A stretch of DNA of 64,000 nt, taken from positions 1,933,501 through 1,997,500 of the forward strand of contig NW_023501036.1 in the NCBI RefSeq assembly GCF_014066305.1. The letters run 5' to 3'. The translations under genes and the position numbers were made by a program. Origin of the DNA: Letharia columbiana (lineage: Eukaryota > Ascomycota > Lecanoromycetes > Lecanorales > Parmeliaceae). The notes below the pieces were generated by a model, which was given only the letters and a program-made list of their open reading frames with translations, had not been told where the DNA came from and did no database searches. This document shows positions 1-9,844 of this stretch, in pieces. Within the stretch, counting starts at the first letter, position 1. Every line of letters starts with the position of its first letter.

Positions 1-878
1 TCATGCAACAAGTTGGCGGCTGCAATGCAGTCATCTATTACTTTCCGATCCTGTTCGAACAGTCGATTCATCAGTCGCATAACATATCCCTACTCCTTGG
101 CGGCGTCAACATGATCGTCTACGCTATCTTCGCTACGGTATCTTGGTTTATCATAGAGCGCGTCGGACGGCGAAAGCTGTTTCTTTGGGGCACCGTGGGC
201 CAGTGTTTGAGCATGGTGCTCGTTTTCTCATGCTTGATACCCGGAACCACCACCGCTGCGAAAGGTGCTGCTGTCGGACTCTTCACATACATTGCTAGTT
301 TCGGCGCAAGCTGGTTGCCACTGCCGTGGGCAAGTCATCTCCAGCGTTAGCGGACATGGATCCTCGAAGCTAATCGTCTAAAACAGCTCTACCCGGCCGA
401 GATCAATCCCATCAAGACACGCCAAAAAGCCAACGCGCTTTCCACCTGCTCAAACTGGCTCTTCAACTTCCGTGAGCACAGATTTTCCCTTCGACCCCAA
501 TCTCCCTCCGAACCCCATTCCGGCACGAAAAAAAACTAACCCGCGAACCCAGTCATCGTCATGATCACCCCAATCATGATCACCAACATCCACTGGGGCA
601 CCTACCTCTTCTTCGCCGTCGTCAACGCCTGCTTCCTCCCCGTCATCTACTTCACCTACCCCGAAACGGCCCGTCGCTCCCTCGAAGAAATCGACATCGT
701 CTTCGCGAAGGGGTACTGTGAGAACATCGGCTACGTGAGGGCGGCGAGGGAGTTGGAATTCCTGACGGATGAGGGCGTGGATGGGAAGGCGAGGGAGTAT
801 GGACTTGTGGAGGAGGTGAGGGCGGAGAAGCAGGCGGAGAAGTTGGGGGTGCTGATGGAGGTCGAGAAGGGGGAGTGA
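1..878 (+). CDS. MFS sugar transporter, C-terminal part (5' end outside window)
   Basis: Three exons are readable: 1-329, 387-471 and 553-878, giving about 245 residues of the C-terminal half of a sugar porter of the plasma membrane. The first exon opens at the QQ-GCNAVIYY segment typical of helix 7, followed by the RVGRRK loop between helices 8 and 9; exon 2 carries LYPAEINP; exon 3 carries the PETARRSLEEID signature at the end of helix 12 and a charged cytoplasmic tail. The first intron (330-386) begins GCAAGT and ends CAG, a GC-AG intron; the second (472-552) is GT-AG with an ACTAAC branch site. Closest in style to fungal hexose/polyol porters of the STL1 kind; the substrate cannot be read. 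No frame break is seen in the visible part. Confidence 0.9.
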
Positions 879-1009
879 GCAAGTCAGTGCGAATCGTCGA
901 TGAGCAGGTTGCGACACCAAGCGAGGTTGTTTTGGATATGGGGAGCGCAGCCTCCCATGAAACGAAGTTCTATCTATATATCCATCTCCTCCCTCTATAC
1001 CCCCGTCAA
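879..1009. other. Short convergent intergenic gap
   Basis: 131 bp between the stop of the sugar transporter (+) and the stop of the secreted two-domain protein (-). It contains pyrimidine-rich stretches; no gene is seen. Confidence 0.5.
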
Positions 1010-2249
1010 TCATATCACAGCCGATCCCATCTCAACGCCCCTCCCCCCTGATGTCGGGGTCGATCTCTTCCCGTCGATCGCGCCGATAGCATCGCCGTCG
1101 TAGAAGGGTAGTGCGAGTAGATTCCCATATCCAATATTTGCGCCCTTCTCGTCTTTGACGCCAAAGTCCAGGTTCTGAAAGTGTTCCTCTTCATGAACCG
1201 TCCCGATCCCGTTCGCAAAGCGGAACAAGCCCGCCACCACCGAATCGACCTGCGACCAGCTCATCTTGCTCATGCCGTATATCTGGATCGACACCCGGAT
1301 TTTGCCCGTTGGGGTCCAGTAGAAGAATTCGTCGTGCGGGGATCCATTCGCTACCGGATTTGTGGAGGAAGGGCGCGATCTTCAGGGATGCACCGTTCAG
1401 GGCCTCGTTGACCAAATTGCTGGGAATCGGATCGCCGAACCAGATAAACTCCAAAATGAAGTCGGTGCCGGGGACGGGAAAGGAGATGTTGGCTGCGGAT
1501 CTCGAGGGCGGACTGCCCGCATCGGACGCATTGGAGGATGTCTCGTTGGCGAGCCCGGACGCCGGATTCGATCTCTCGTCCGGCGCTCGACCCGCGAGAG
1601 GGGTTTCCGCCCGCTCCTGTATCTCGGCCGCGCCCCGACCTCGACCTGGAGTGCTCCACAGAAGCCCGGTGCCTATCCTTCCCTCGTCTGCCAGGTTGAC
1701 TTCGAATTCCAGGGTCTGATAATGCACTCGGTGGTCGGGTCCGGCCCCGCTGCTGAATTGCGTCAGTCCTTGCAGTATCTGATCGAGTTGTAACCAGGAT
1801 AGCCCAAGACTTCCGGAAGCCTGTACGACGACCGAACACACGCGGGGCGTAGGGGTGGCTGAGCGCGTGCTGTATCCGAATATATGGTTCTTTGTTGCGT
1901 CTTCGATGTTGGATGCTAGATGGGACAGGACCTGTTGACGGGCGTCGTAGATGGTGGAGAGTGCTCGGACAACTGGGATTCGGGCGCCGAGATGGGTAAA
2001 TTCTAGAGTCATGGCGGTGTCAGGAACCGGGTAGGGAACGGAAGCTTGCGAGGGTGAGATTTCTGGTGACCATGGGATACCGTTAGGTAAACGGAGAGAG
2101 GTCTCATTGTTGAGACTCAGCGTTGCATTTATGGGGAAATCTGTAGTCGGTCCGGAGACCGGAGAAGTCGTGGGGAGCGCGCTGTTGGTAACGAAGAGGC
2201 TAAAGAGGAGTTGGGCGGCGCAGGTTGCAGACCTGCCGGCTACGTACAT
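1010..2249 (-). CDS. Secreted protein with an internally duplicated domain, one frame break
   Basis: The ATG at 2247-2249 opens with a convincing signal peptide (hydrophobic stretch ending NSALPTTS), so I prefer it to the longer upstream open frame. Possible N-glycosylation sites (NATL, NETS) follow. The body holds two copies of one domain. Copy A contains MTLEFTHLGARIP ... LSWLQLDQILQGLTQF ... YQTLEFEV. Copy B contains FILEFIWFGDPIP ... MSWSQVDSVVAGLFRF ... FQNLDFGV. They are joined by a low-complexity Arg/Gly/Ser linker. The frame that carries copy B changes by one base between about 1330 and 1350, so the tail of copy B lies in the frame ending at 1010. Read without correction, the protein ends at 1191 with an unrelated tail. 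No intron fits the break. The family is not recognised; function unknown, location probably extracellular. Confidence 0.65.
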
Positions 2250-2773
2250 AGTGAGGTCGAACGTGTAAGAGTAGAGAGAAGCAAACCCTGGCAACAAAGC
2301 GAGGGTCGCCGCCAGAGTATCTGGAGCGGAGTGGGAAAATTTCCATACGTGCTGATTGCGAGGTGGGAGATTCTTCGTGTCGCTTGTACAGCGTGTTGCA
2401 GTGAATGTTGTTGCGCCGCGACTTGCGCAACATGCGCCAACGGCATCCCACGAATGAACAGCTGCACGGGTACCAAGGGGGTATGGGGGTACAAGCAGAG
2501 AGGTCTTGGCACGTTTTGAAAAGGCGAGGCATACATGAAGAGAGACAGCGCCAACAAAAAAAGCCTTGCAAAGGCTATGATGACAGCGGATCATTGATTA
2601 TAAGGATCTAAAGTTCACAATCTGAAATCCCTACCCTCTGTAAGAATTGACCTAAATAAATGGTGGCCTCTCAGCTGTTCCGTAAGGTTGGTTATATGGG
2701 AAAGCTAGTTGGTTGCCGCCAACTTCTTACCTGTTGGCACGTATGTTGGCGTAAGATGTCTTGCGAGTAAATA
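2250..2773. other. Intergenic region upstream of the secreted protein
   Basis: About 520 bp between the start of the two-domain secreted protein and the 3' end of the glycosyltransferase gene, both on the minus strand. It would hold the promoter of the secreted-protein gene. The open frame of that protein continues upstream here to 2594, but the sequence reads as Cys-rich noise rather than protein. Nothing else is seen. Confidence 0.4.
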
Positions 2774-3838
2774 TCACCTCCGGTCTGCCTCTCCTGCACC
2801 TAGTGGTATTGGAGTCGGAAAGCCCTTACTCTTGTTCTCTTCACATTGTCTCTTGTCCGCGTTCTCGTCTAGAGGATCCGCCACAAGCTCGTCAACAATG
2901 CTTAGTAACTCGTCCGCTCTCTGCGACCTCCACTCGTGCCAGACGTTCCACCACCAAGTATGCGTTTCACCATCTCTTCCCAAGTGCCCTCCTATGCCGT
3001 CACTAGCTACCCTCTTCATCCACGGCTTGTCAACAATGTAGTGTAATGCCTTGACCTCTTCATCGCGCCAGATGTTTGTGTGCCATTGCCTCATCGTTTT
3101 CAAAGCATTGTATTTCCAAGGCAATGGACGCCATCTGCCACAAAACACCGAGGCTAAGAAGTCTTGGTCGGGAAACTGGAAGGTCGACAGCTCAGGTGAC
3201 GTGAGGAAGTGATCGTGTATTGCTTTCCAAAGCATTTCGGAGGGATGGTAGAGGAAGACTCCACCGTTCAGTAATGCGTAGGTGTCAGGAGGGGCAGCAC
3301 CAAGAGGAATTGGCGTTGCTTTTTCCAAAGCTGCGGGATGTCGGAGAGGCGTGTACGCGCAGTTTTCACGTTTCCATTCCTCAGGTGCCCAACTATCGTG
3401 ATCGAGATTACAGACACAAGAATGATTTGCAGCGATCCAATCATTAGCAGGAAGTATGAGATCAAAAATCTCATCCATGTTCTTGTAGATAGTGATATCG
3501 GCGTCGACAAAGACGCAACTTTGGTAGGAGGTCAGCTCGAAAGCTCGGAGCTTGGTCCATGTGTCCTCGAAACGGTCGGCTATGAGGGTAGTTTTCCTGT
3601 TTTTTGGTAGCAAGAGAGGTTCAATTGGATGGATTGTTAGTAGAGGGTTATGGATTGACTCAAGCTCTAGGGCTCGGATGCATGACTGGGGCAGGGAAGG
3701 TGTGATGAGTACAACAAGAGGATATGCGGTGGCGTGAGCCGAGAGGCTATGTGCTAGGGTGAAAACACCTGGAAGATAGGAAGAACGTGTAAGGAGAGTC
3801 ACCCAAGCTCTCTTAATTGCGTGACCGTCTGAAGCCAT
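2774..3838 (-). CDS. Glycosyltransferase family 8 protein (glycogenin/galactinol synthase-like)
   Basis: Single-exon gene, 354 residues from ATG 3836-3838; this start is chosen because the family's first strand (AWVTLLT, then YLPGVFTLAHSL) begins only ten residues later, although the frame stays open further upstream. The metal-binding DxD appears as FVDADITIYKN (Asp112-Asp114). Further GT8 features are LLNGGVFLYHPSE (about 190-201), FPDQDFLASVF (about 222-232) and a C-terminal ALHYIVDKPW (about 264-273) with the His that usually binds the diphosphate. The fold transfers a sugar from a nucleotide sugar with retention of configuration; the acceptor is unknown. No signal peptide or membrane helix is evident, so a cytosolic enzyme is likely. 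Confidence 0.88.
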   Translation of the reverse strand: MASDGHAIKRAWVTLLTRSSYLPGVFTLAHSLSAHATAYPLVVLITPSLPQSCIRALELESIHNPLLTIHPIEPLLLPKNRKTTLIADRFEDTWTKLRAFELTSYQSCVFVDADITIYKNMDEIFDLILPANDWIAANHSCVCNLDHDSWAPEEWKRENCAYTPLRHPAALEKATPIPLGAAPPDTYALLNGGVFLYHPSEMLWKAIHDHFLTSPELSTFQFPDQDFLASVFCGRWRPLPWKYNALKTMRQWHTNIWRDEEVKALHYIVDKPWMKRVASDGIGGHLGRDGETHTWWWNVWHEWRSQRADELLSIVDELVADPLDENADKRQCEENKSKGFPTPIPLGAGEADRR

Positions 3839-4704
3839 TGAGAAGAGATAGACTGGAAGGAGCCTTTGAGAATAGTTTTTGAAGTGAGGGTTTTTTGAAG
3901 TGAGGGATTGAGAAAGAGGGAATACAGAAAACAAGAGCAATCGGCGCCATCCTATGTTACCAGCTTTACTTTTTTTCAATTCGACGTCCTTCTGGTAATG
4001 AATGACCTCATAATTTTCACAGGAATTTGCGGAGGATGAGAAGGTTTGGAGCTGGTTACCTAGCTTCTTTACAAAAATCTCCATAGTCTCTTGGCATCCG
4101 GACTTTGCTCGCCACTCATTGAAACATCTTCACTACTAGACATCTCGTCCGAATAAATCCCTCCCAAATTCATCGTTAACTCAAAGTCGCTTGTTGGATG
4201 GAAAATCTCACAATGCCGGCCCTTTTACAGTCAAGTGTAAGGTAGATACGTAGGTAGTTGCCTCATTTCCTCAGACGTGCCAAGGTGCTAAGCCCCTTCG
4301 GGTTAGCCCCTCCTGCTTATCGAATAAGCTTCAGGCTCAATACACATCATGTATTTTAACATAGTGTACGAGACGATGTGCTAAAATAGCGGAGGAACCT
4401 CCGGGACTGTTGATGTCACCGTCAACCTTCCGTCGCAGACCATTAAGTTTATTACATAGCCACCTCAGACTTAATGTGGGCGCCATCGAAACTTTCCTCG
4501 CCTCTCTCTGAACTTTTACACTATGAATCATTCTCCACAGAAGTAAATCCCAACCTACCAGCAGTCCTCTACCGTACTCAACCATTGACTTGGCACTGTA
4601 GACACATCCATCCTTACCACCGGCCTTTGCCCGCCCAATCTCAAACTACGGACAAAGGCAGAGCAGAAGCTGAAGCATACTACAACTCCGACTCCCAATC
4701 CAAC
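3839..4704. promoter_or_regulatory. Divergent intergenic region between glycosyltransferase and aldo-keto reductase
   Basis: About 870 bp separate two genes that start away from each other, so both promoters must lie here. There are CT/GA-rich tracts but no clear TATA box that I would assign. Open frames extend into it from both sides, but family alignments place the true starts at 3838 and 4705. Confidence 0.4.
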
Positions 4705-5764
4705 ATGTCTCCCTCCAAGCTCGCCCTCACGGACCTCCTTCCTCTCCACAACTCCTCAGTCAAAATTCCCCGCCTTGGTTTCGGCATTTACCAGTCTCCT
4801 ACCAACGTCTGCATTAATTCCTGCCTCACAGCCCTCAAATCTGGATACCGCCACATCGACTCTGCACAATTCTACCGCAATGAGACAGAGATGGGTGAAG
4901 CGGCGCGGCAGTCAGGCATACCCCGCAATGAGGTCTTCCTGACTACCAAAATCATGAGCGCTGGTGGCAGTGCAGAGAAGACGTACAAAAAGTGTTTGGA
5001 TAGTGTACACAAGATTGACGGGGAGGAGGGTTATGTGGATCTCTTCCTAATACACACGCCAAGTGGAGGGTCTGCGGCCGTGAAAGAGATGTATCAGGCG
5101 TTGGAGAAATTAGAGAGTGAGGGGAAGGCGAAGAGTATTGGCGTTAGCAATTTTGGAGTTGGGCATATTGAGGAGATGAAAGAATATGCACGGATATGGC
5201 CGCCACATGTGAATCAGATTGAGGTGTGTACGAACCATAGCTCTACTTTCTCACTTCATACCTCTCCACGTTATAATGTTTGTCCTTCACTTCATTGCTT
5301 TCGCCCATCAAGATTCTCCACCTCGCAGTTCCCTGTTTGAAAATTCTTTACTCATCATCTCTCACTTCGTCAGTCCCTCAGTTGCTCCTCTACCACTAAT
5401 ATATAGACGCTAACATTTACGACCCTCACAGCTTCATCCGTGGAACCAACAACGAACAATAGTCGACTATTGCAACCAACAAAAGGTCGTCATCGAAGCG
5501 TACTGCCCACTCGTGCGCAACCTCAAAGCACACGACCAGACTCTCGTTGAAATGTCAAAGAAACATGACAAAACTACAGCGCAAATACTAATCAGGTACT
5601 CATTACAAAAAGGGTGGGTTTCATTGCCAAAGAGCGATACGCCCAGCCGAATTGAAGCAAATGCGGATGTATACGGCTTCAGTTTGACTGATGAGGATAT
5701 GGAAACCTTGGACTCTCTGGATCAAGGGGCCAAGGGGGCGATTGTGCAGGCAGTGAAGAATTAA
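4705..5764 (+). CDS. Aldo-keto reductase
   Basis: Two exons, 4705-5223 and 5432-5764, encode 283 residues of an NADPH-dependent carbonyl reductase of the AKR superfamily, cytosolic. The full catalytic tetrad is visible: Asp52 and Tyr57 in HIDSAQFYRNE, Lys82 in LTTKI, His117 in DLFLIHTP. Cofactor-site elements follow: SIGVSNFG, VNQIE before the intron, LHPWNQQ just after it, AYCPLVR, and near the end the SLPKSDTPSRIEAN cofactor motif. The 208-nt intron is long for this window but has a GCTAAC branch site. Length suits the fungal GCY1/YPR1-type group. The start at 4705 gives the normal N-terminus; an upstream in-frame extension to 4474 does not look like protein. Substrate is not predictable. 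Confidence 0.92.
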
Positions 5765-6416
5765 ATAGTGATGCCGCCTTGTGAAGAATAGAGATATTCA
5801 CCAATCTACCAACGTGAAGTCTGCTAGCGCAGGCATTGGTGGGTACTTAAGCCTCCTTTCCCCGAGCGGAAACATCTTTCCTCTTTACATCTCGCCATCA
5901 AGGATAGCCTTCAACTGTCATGGCTGGTCATTGATAGGAGTCTTGACAGTTGTGGTGCTCATCAACAAGTCTCCTAATTACGACCTTCACTCAATGACCT
6001 TTATACAGACCCGTCACATTCTTTAATCGTCACCTCGCAAGTAAATATATACCTACGTGATTGTTGTTCACCTTTCATTTCTCAATTTTTTCACCCAAGA
6101 CCGAATACTGAGTCATCTACCTTAACATGAGCGGTCTGAAAACTCTTATACCCTTCATACCTCGCAAAGTTACCACTCATGTTGAGACACGTGTTCCAAT
6201 ATTCCAACCTTTCATCTATTTCATACCCCTCAAAGTGCACAAAGATGTTCTTTGAATGAGCTCTGCGATCCACTCGTACGTCATCAGACACGTTTCTGTC
6301 CAGAAGAAAACCCTTACTCTCGCGCAGCAGCAACCAAAAGGTTTCCAGCGGAGGCACCCGAGTTATACCCTGTTGGTTTCCAGGGCGGTGAAATAGACGG
6401 ATTTCTATCAAGCATC
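5765..6416. other. Intergenic stretch, nothing recognised
   Basis: About 650 bp after the aldo-keto reductase stop. It has short open frames in several phases but none with a plausible start, splice signals and protein-like composition. It would include the reductase terminator. Confidence 0.4.
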
Positions 6417-7051
6417 ATGTCCGTTTCGGGTTTTACGTCCGTGAGTGCTGGAGCCGTGCCTCCGGCACCTGATTCTGGGGAAAGTACCGAGACCCAAGCC
6501 CCAGGGGCTCTACCAAAACGCTATGGTCAAGGAAATCCTTTCACAACAGAATACTTCTGGGACGGAAAGCTTCCGGAGGTACGGACGTTGGCCTGTGGAA
6601 CGGGTACAAAGATTTTTCAATTCGGGACCCAAGTAACTATCTGGAGCTACGTCATAAGGCACCGCCTGCCGTTGTCCTTAGAACGGACCAGGACTTCGAG
6701 TACTCCAGAGAAGCAGTACAAGCGAAGTGCGGTACCGCGTTTGACAGCGTCGATCTTAGCAGCTTTCAGCGGAGCATCTACGAGAACGCGGACGAGGCCC
6801 ACTGGTATATGAATCACGGTCCGGGCGGGTTACCAGACTTCAACTGGACCGAGGAACAAGACAGATTCGAACTCGAACACCAGCAAACTCAAAGGCCGCT
6901 GGAAAATACAGACCACTCTCCAAAAACACCGTCGGTCTCGCCGCTCACGTCACTACATCGTCCAAAAGCAGAAACAACACCAGTGATCGTCCCAAACGAC
7001 TCTCCACAAACGCCATCGGAGGTCATCACTGACAGATTCGCAACCCCCTAA
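6417..7051 (+). CDS. Candidate hypothetical gene, unresolved frame change
   Basis: From ATG 6417 one frame gives a Ser/Thr/Pro-rich start with an ALPKRYGQGNPFTTEYFWDG stretch. After about 6575 the protein-like reading moves to a second frame (LWNGYKDFSIRDPSNYLEL, DEAHWYMNHGPGGLPDFNW, then a Pro/Thr/Ser-rich tail) that ends at 7051. A GTACGG donor lies at 6579, but no acceptor restores the right phase. The gene either uses an intron I cannot place or carries a one-base frameshift. Family not recognised. Confidence 0.35.
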
Positions 7052-9427
7052 TTCGTCCGTGGAGATCCCAGCAAATACACCACAAATAGTCATCCCAGAC
7101 GACTCGCACACCATGACTTTCGTGACTCCCAAGGGGATCTCCTTGACCGACCATTGTCAAAAGGATCTTGAGCAAGATCTTCCGCTCTTCCTCTGTGCAT
7201 GTACCAGCTACTCAGGTATTTATCCTTTGGAAAGACGGAAGGGTGGATCACGTCGGCTTCTCTCAAGCCATTGACGAGCAAGTTTCGTTGATGGCTGGGA
7301 CACGGTCTAGGAGGAAACTGCCGCAGATTGCCGCACAGCTATTCGTCCTGCTCAAATCCAGAACTGGAACTCTGCACACCATACACCGTTGAGCAAGAAC
7401 ACGTCTTTCACCTTTCTCAGCACCGCGGTATCATGGCCAGCGTCAAAGTTGCGGGGTAGGAGATGTAGGGGTTGGGGCAGGATTGCAAGACTTGCCCTCG
7501 CATGTTCTTATGGCGTCAAATATCCATGACCAGAAGTCTCGACGTTGGCGGATCCCTTGGCGCGCTCTCGACTTGTTGGTTTCATTTGTTTTGTCCACCT
7601 TCCTCCGGGTTTCTCCCACCTCTCTCGGCTTCAGTGATCTTGAGCTTCACCCTTTATGTTCCAGCGAGCGCTATCTGAAGCCATAGCGCCTTTCCATACC
7701 ATATCCCCAGCCTCTCTCGTGAACTTGGATATCTACTGCGATAAAGGGACCGACATGGATGTATTCAGCAGCGCCATGAGATCTTTGTCGGCCTCCCTCT
7801 TCTGGTCAACTTGGAGCGTGTCAGGGTTGAGTGTGATAGCAGTGAATGTATGGGAGAATTGCAGGCTGCTCTACGAATTGATGGCTCCCTGGGGTGGATC
7901 TCGAGATTGTGAGATTGAACAGCTCTGCCCGGAGGACGACTGGTCTACGGATTGAATGACGTCTGGTGAGTGGCACACCACCCATCACAATCAACTATCC
8001 ATTCATCCATCAACTCGTCATACATCGATCCCATGTGTCAACTATTCATGATGACTGCCCATCCGCAACCATGGCTGTCAAACGGGAAATGGTCACCTTC
8101 TTCAAAAGCCGACAAGCTCCAACGCTGTTTACTACTCCACACTCCATCATTGGGAGTCGCTGCATACTGAGCTGACAAATCAGCGAGGACTGAATCGCAG
8201 AACTAAACGTCCCTTTCAGCGGACAATCTCGGACACGACTGAGTATGCATCGTACCAGCAAAGTTTCTATAGCGAACAATAAGCTACCTGCGATGAAGAC
8301 ACTTTGCATTCTATCTCAGTGCTCTCGCGGCTAAGCTACGGCAATGTCGATGCACGACAGCTCAGGATATGCTCTTTGGAAAGTATACTTTCGCCATCGC
8401 AGATGAAGGCTCGCTTTACATTTACAAGGGATTTACGTCTGGAGGAGAAAGATGACGCCTGTTTGGTTGTTACGTGGATGTATCGGCATTTCATATGGAA
8501 GCAAAGATGTATGCGCAACGAATGACGGTGGCCCGCTTGCCAACAGCTCTTTCATCTCGTAGAGATACCACCACCGTTCTCCCAGAGCGCTTCCAAGAGA
8601 CTCGGACAGAACCCTTAGTGTGTGGCTCTATACCTAAAGGACGGATCAGCATGTGATTGAAGTATCCACTATCCGTGGCAACCGAGGCTACCTAACTTTG
8701 TCTTCACCCAACAGTGCCTGCTATCAGATTCATTTTCAACTTGCCTTGGTGTCTTCGATGGAACCCTGTACACCAAAGTGAAGCCAATACTGGCAAACAA
8801 GGTAGGGCAGCATATCATCCCTTTTGACCCAACCCTTGGCTCACTTCAGTCCAGCAATGCCTCGCTTGTATGGGTGGCACCTTACTCATGGCTGCGTCAT
8901 TCACCCCATGAAACTGTCACGGTTGCTGTACCTACGTCATCAGCATCTGATATTCCCACTATATAGCCAGCCAGTCCACGGCCAACAACACCACCGTCCC
9001 TGGAGTGCTTCGCTAGAGAGCTCAAGGAGCTCAAGCCCAGCGCAATGTGCAACAAACAGCGTTCAGCAGTGGTGCACGATCAGAGGCGCCAACTTCTGAG
9101 CTATATAACCTATACGAAAGCCGAAACCGACCACCTTGAGGGTCCTGAAAATAACGTCCAAAATTCGCTTTGACGTCGTCTAGAACATGACATTCTTGAC
9201 GTTTGTCGAGCTGGAAATAGCTCGTTTTTTTGAACGTAATCCCGTCTTGCTTGTAATCTTTCGACATGCTGTGAGCTTGAACCCGCAGAATATTCGGGCT
9301 ACTTCCCCACGATTCCACATGTTCTCACAGCATGCTACCCGTCAAATGATTGCGTTGTTGACTCCTAGAAATGCATCATTGACAGGTCATAGTATTTGTC
9401 CGGGATCACGTTGCGAGTACAGATCGC
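7052..9427. other. Stretch with scattered open frames, no gene assigned
   Basis: About 2.4 kb. The best fragments are a frame at 7168-7392 (with QVFILWKDGRVDHVGFS) and an ATG frame at 7656-7955 (99 residues). The minus-strand frame at 9031-9318 has no ATG. None matches a family I know, and they do not join by convincing splice sites. The first fragment could be a broken continuation of the candidate at 6417. Confidence 0.3.
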
Positions 9428-9844
9428 ATGACTAGATTACACTTCTGCATGCATTGGAATGACAAAATAAGTAATACCTGTGTTGCACCTCATGTTCGTC
9501 GTGCAGGTGTTAGAAGAGCTTGTCTCTTAATTTTATTTTCCCTGAGGAGATTGTTTCTTTACACACCCCATCCTTGCACACTTGCCTCTTCCGGAACACA
9601 TCTTCTAAACACAGTGTCTTTCCCCTCTTTCCAACCTCCCTCCACTAGAACTCCTAGAAGCACATCCGCTAACACAGTGTCATTCCCCACTTTTAATCTC
9701 TTTCCAGACGCACCTCTGGATTCTTATACCACTTCTTGTGTTCCTCTTGCACATAATATCTTTCTTCTTGCATGCCACACAGTTCCAGCGTTCCTCCTGT
9801 ACACAGCCTCTGTGTTCATAGATACGGGTCAAATCCCAAGAGCC
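9428..9844 (+). promoter_or_regulatory. Pyrimidine-rich leader of the first paralogue, with a repeated 18-mer
   Basis: The 400 bp before the ATG at 9845 are CT-rich on the plus strand, as is common for fungal promoters and 5' leaders. An 18-base element, AACACAGTGTCTTTCCCC, at 9608-9625 recurs with one mismatch at 9671-9688. No TATA element was assigned. Confidence 0.35.

Noticed and set aside
450..1013. Minus-strand 187-residue frame over the sugar transporter 3' end
   Set aside because: It is the antisense of a clear transporter exon and has no domain, start context or splice support.
6579..6633. Intron to join the two frames of the candidate gene at 6417
   Set aside because: The available acceptor gives the wrong phase and no branch site is present.
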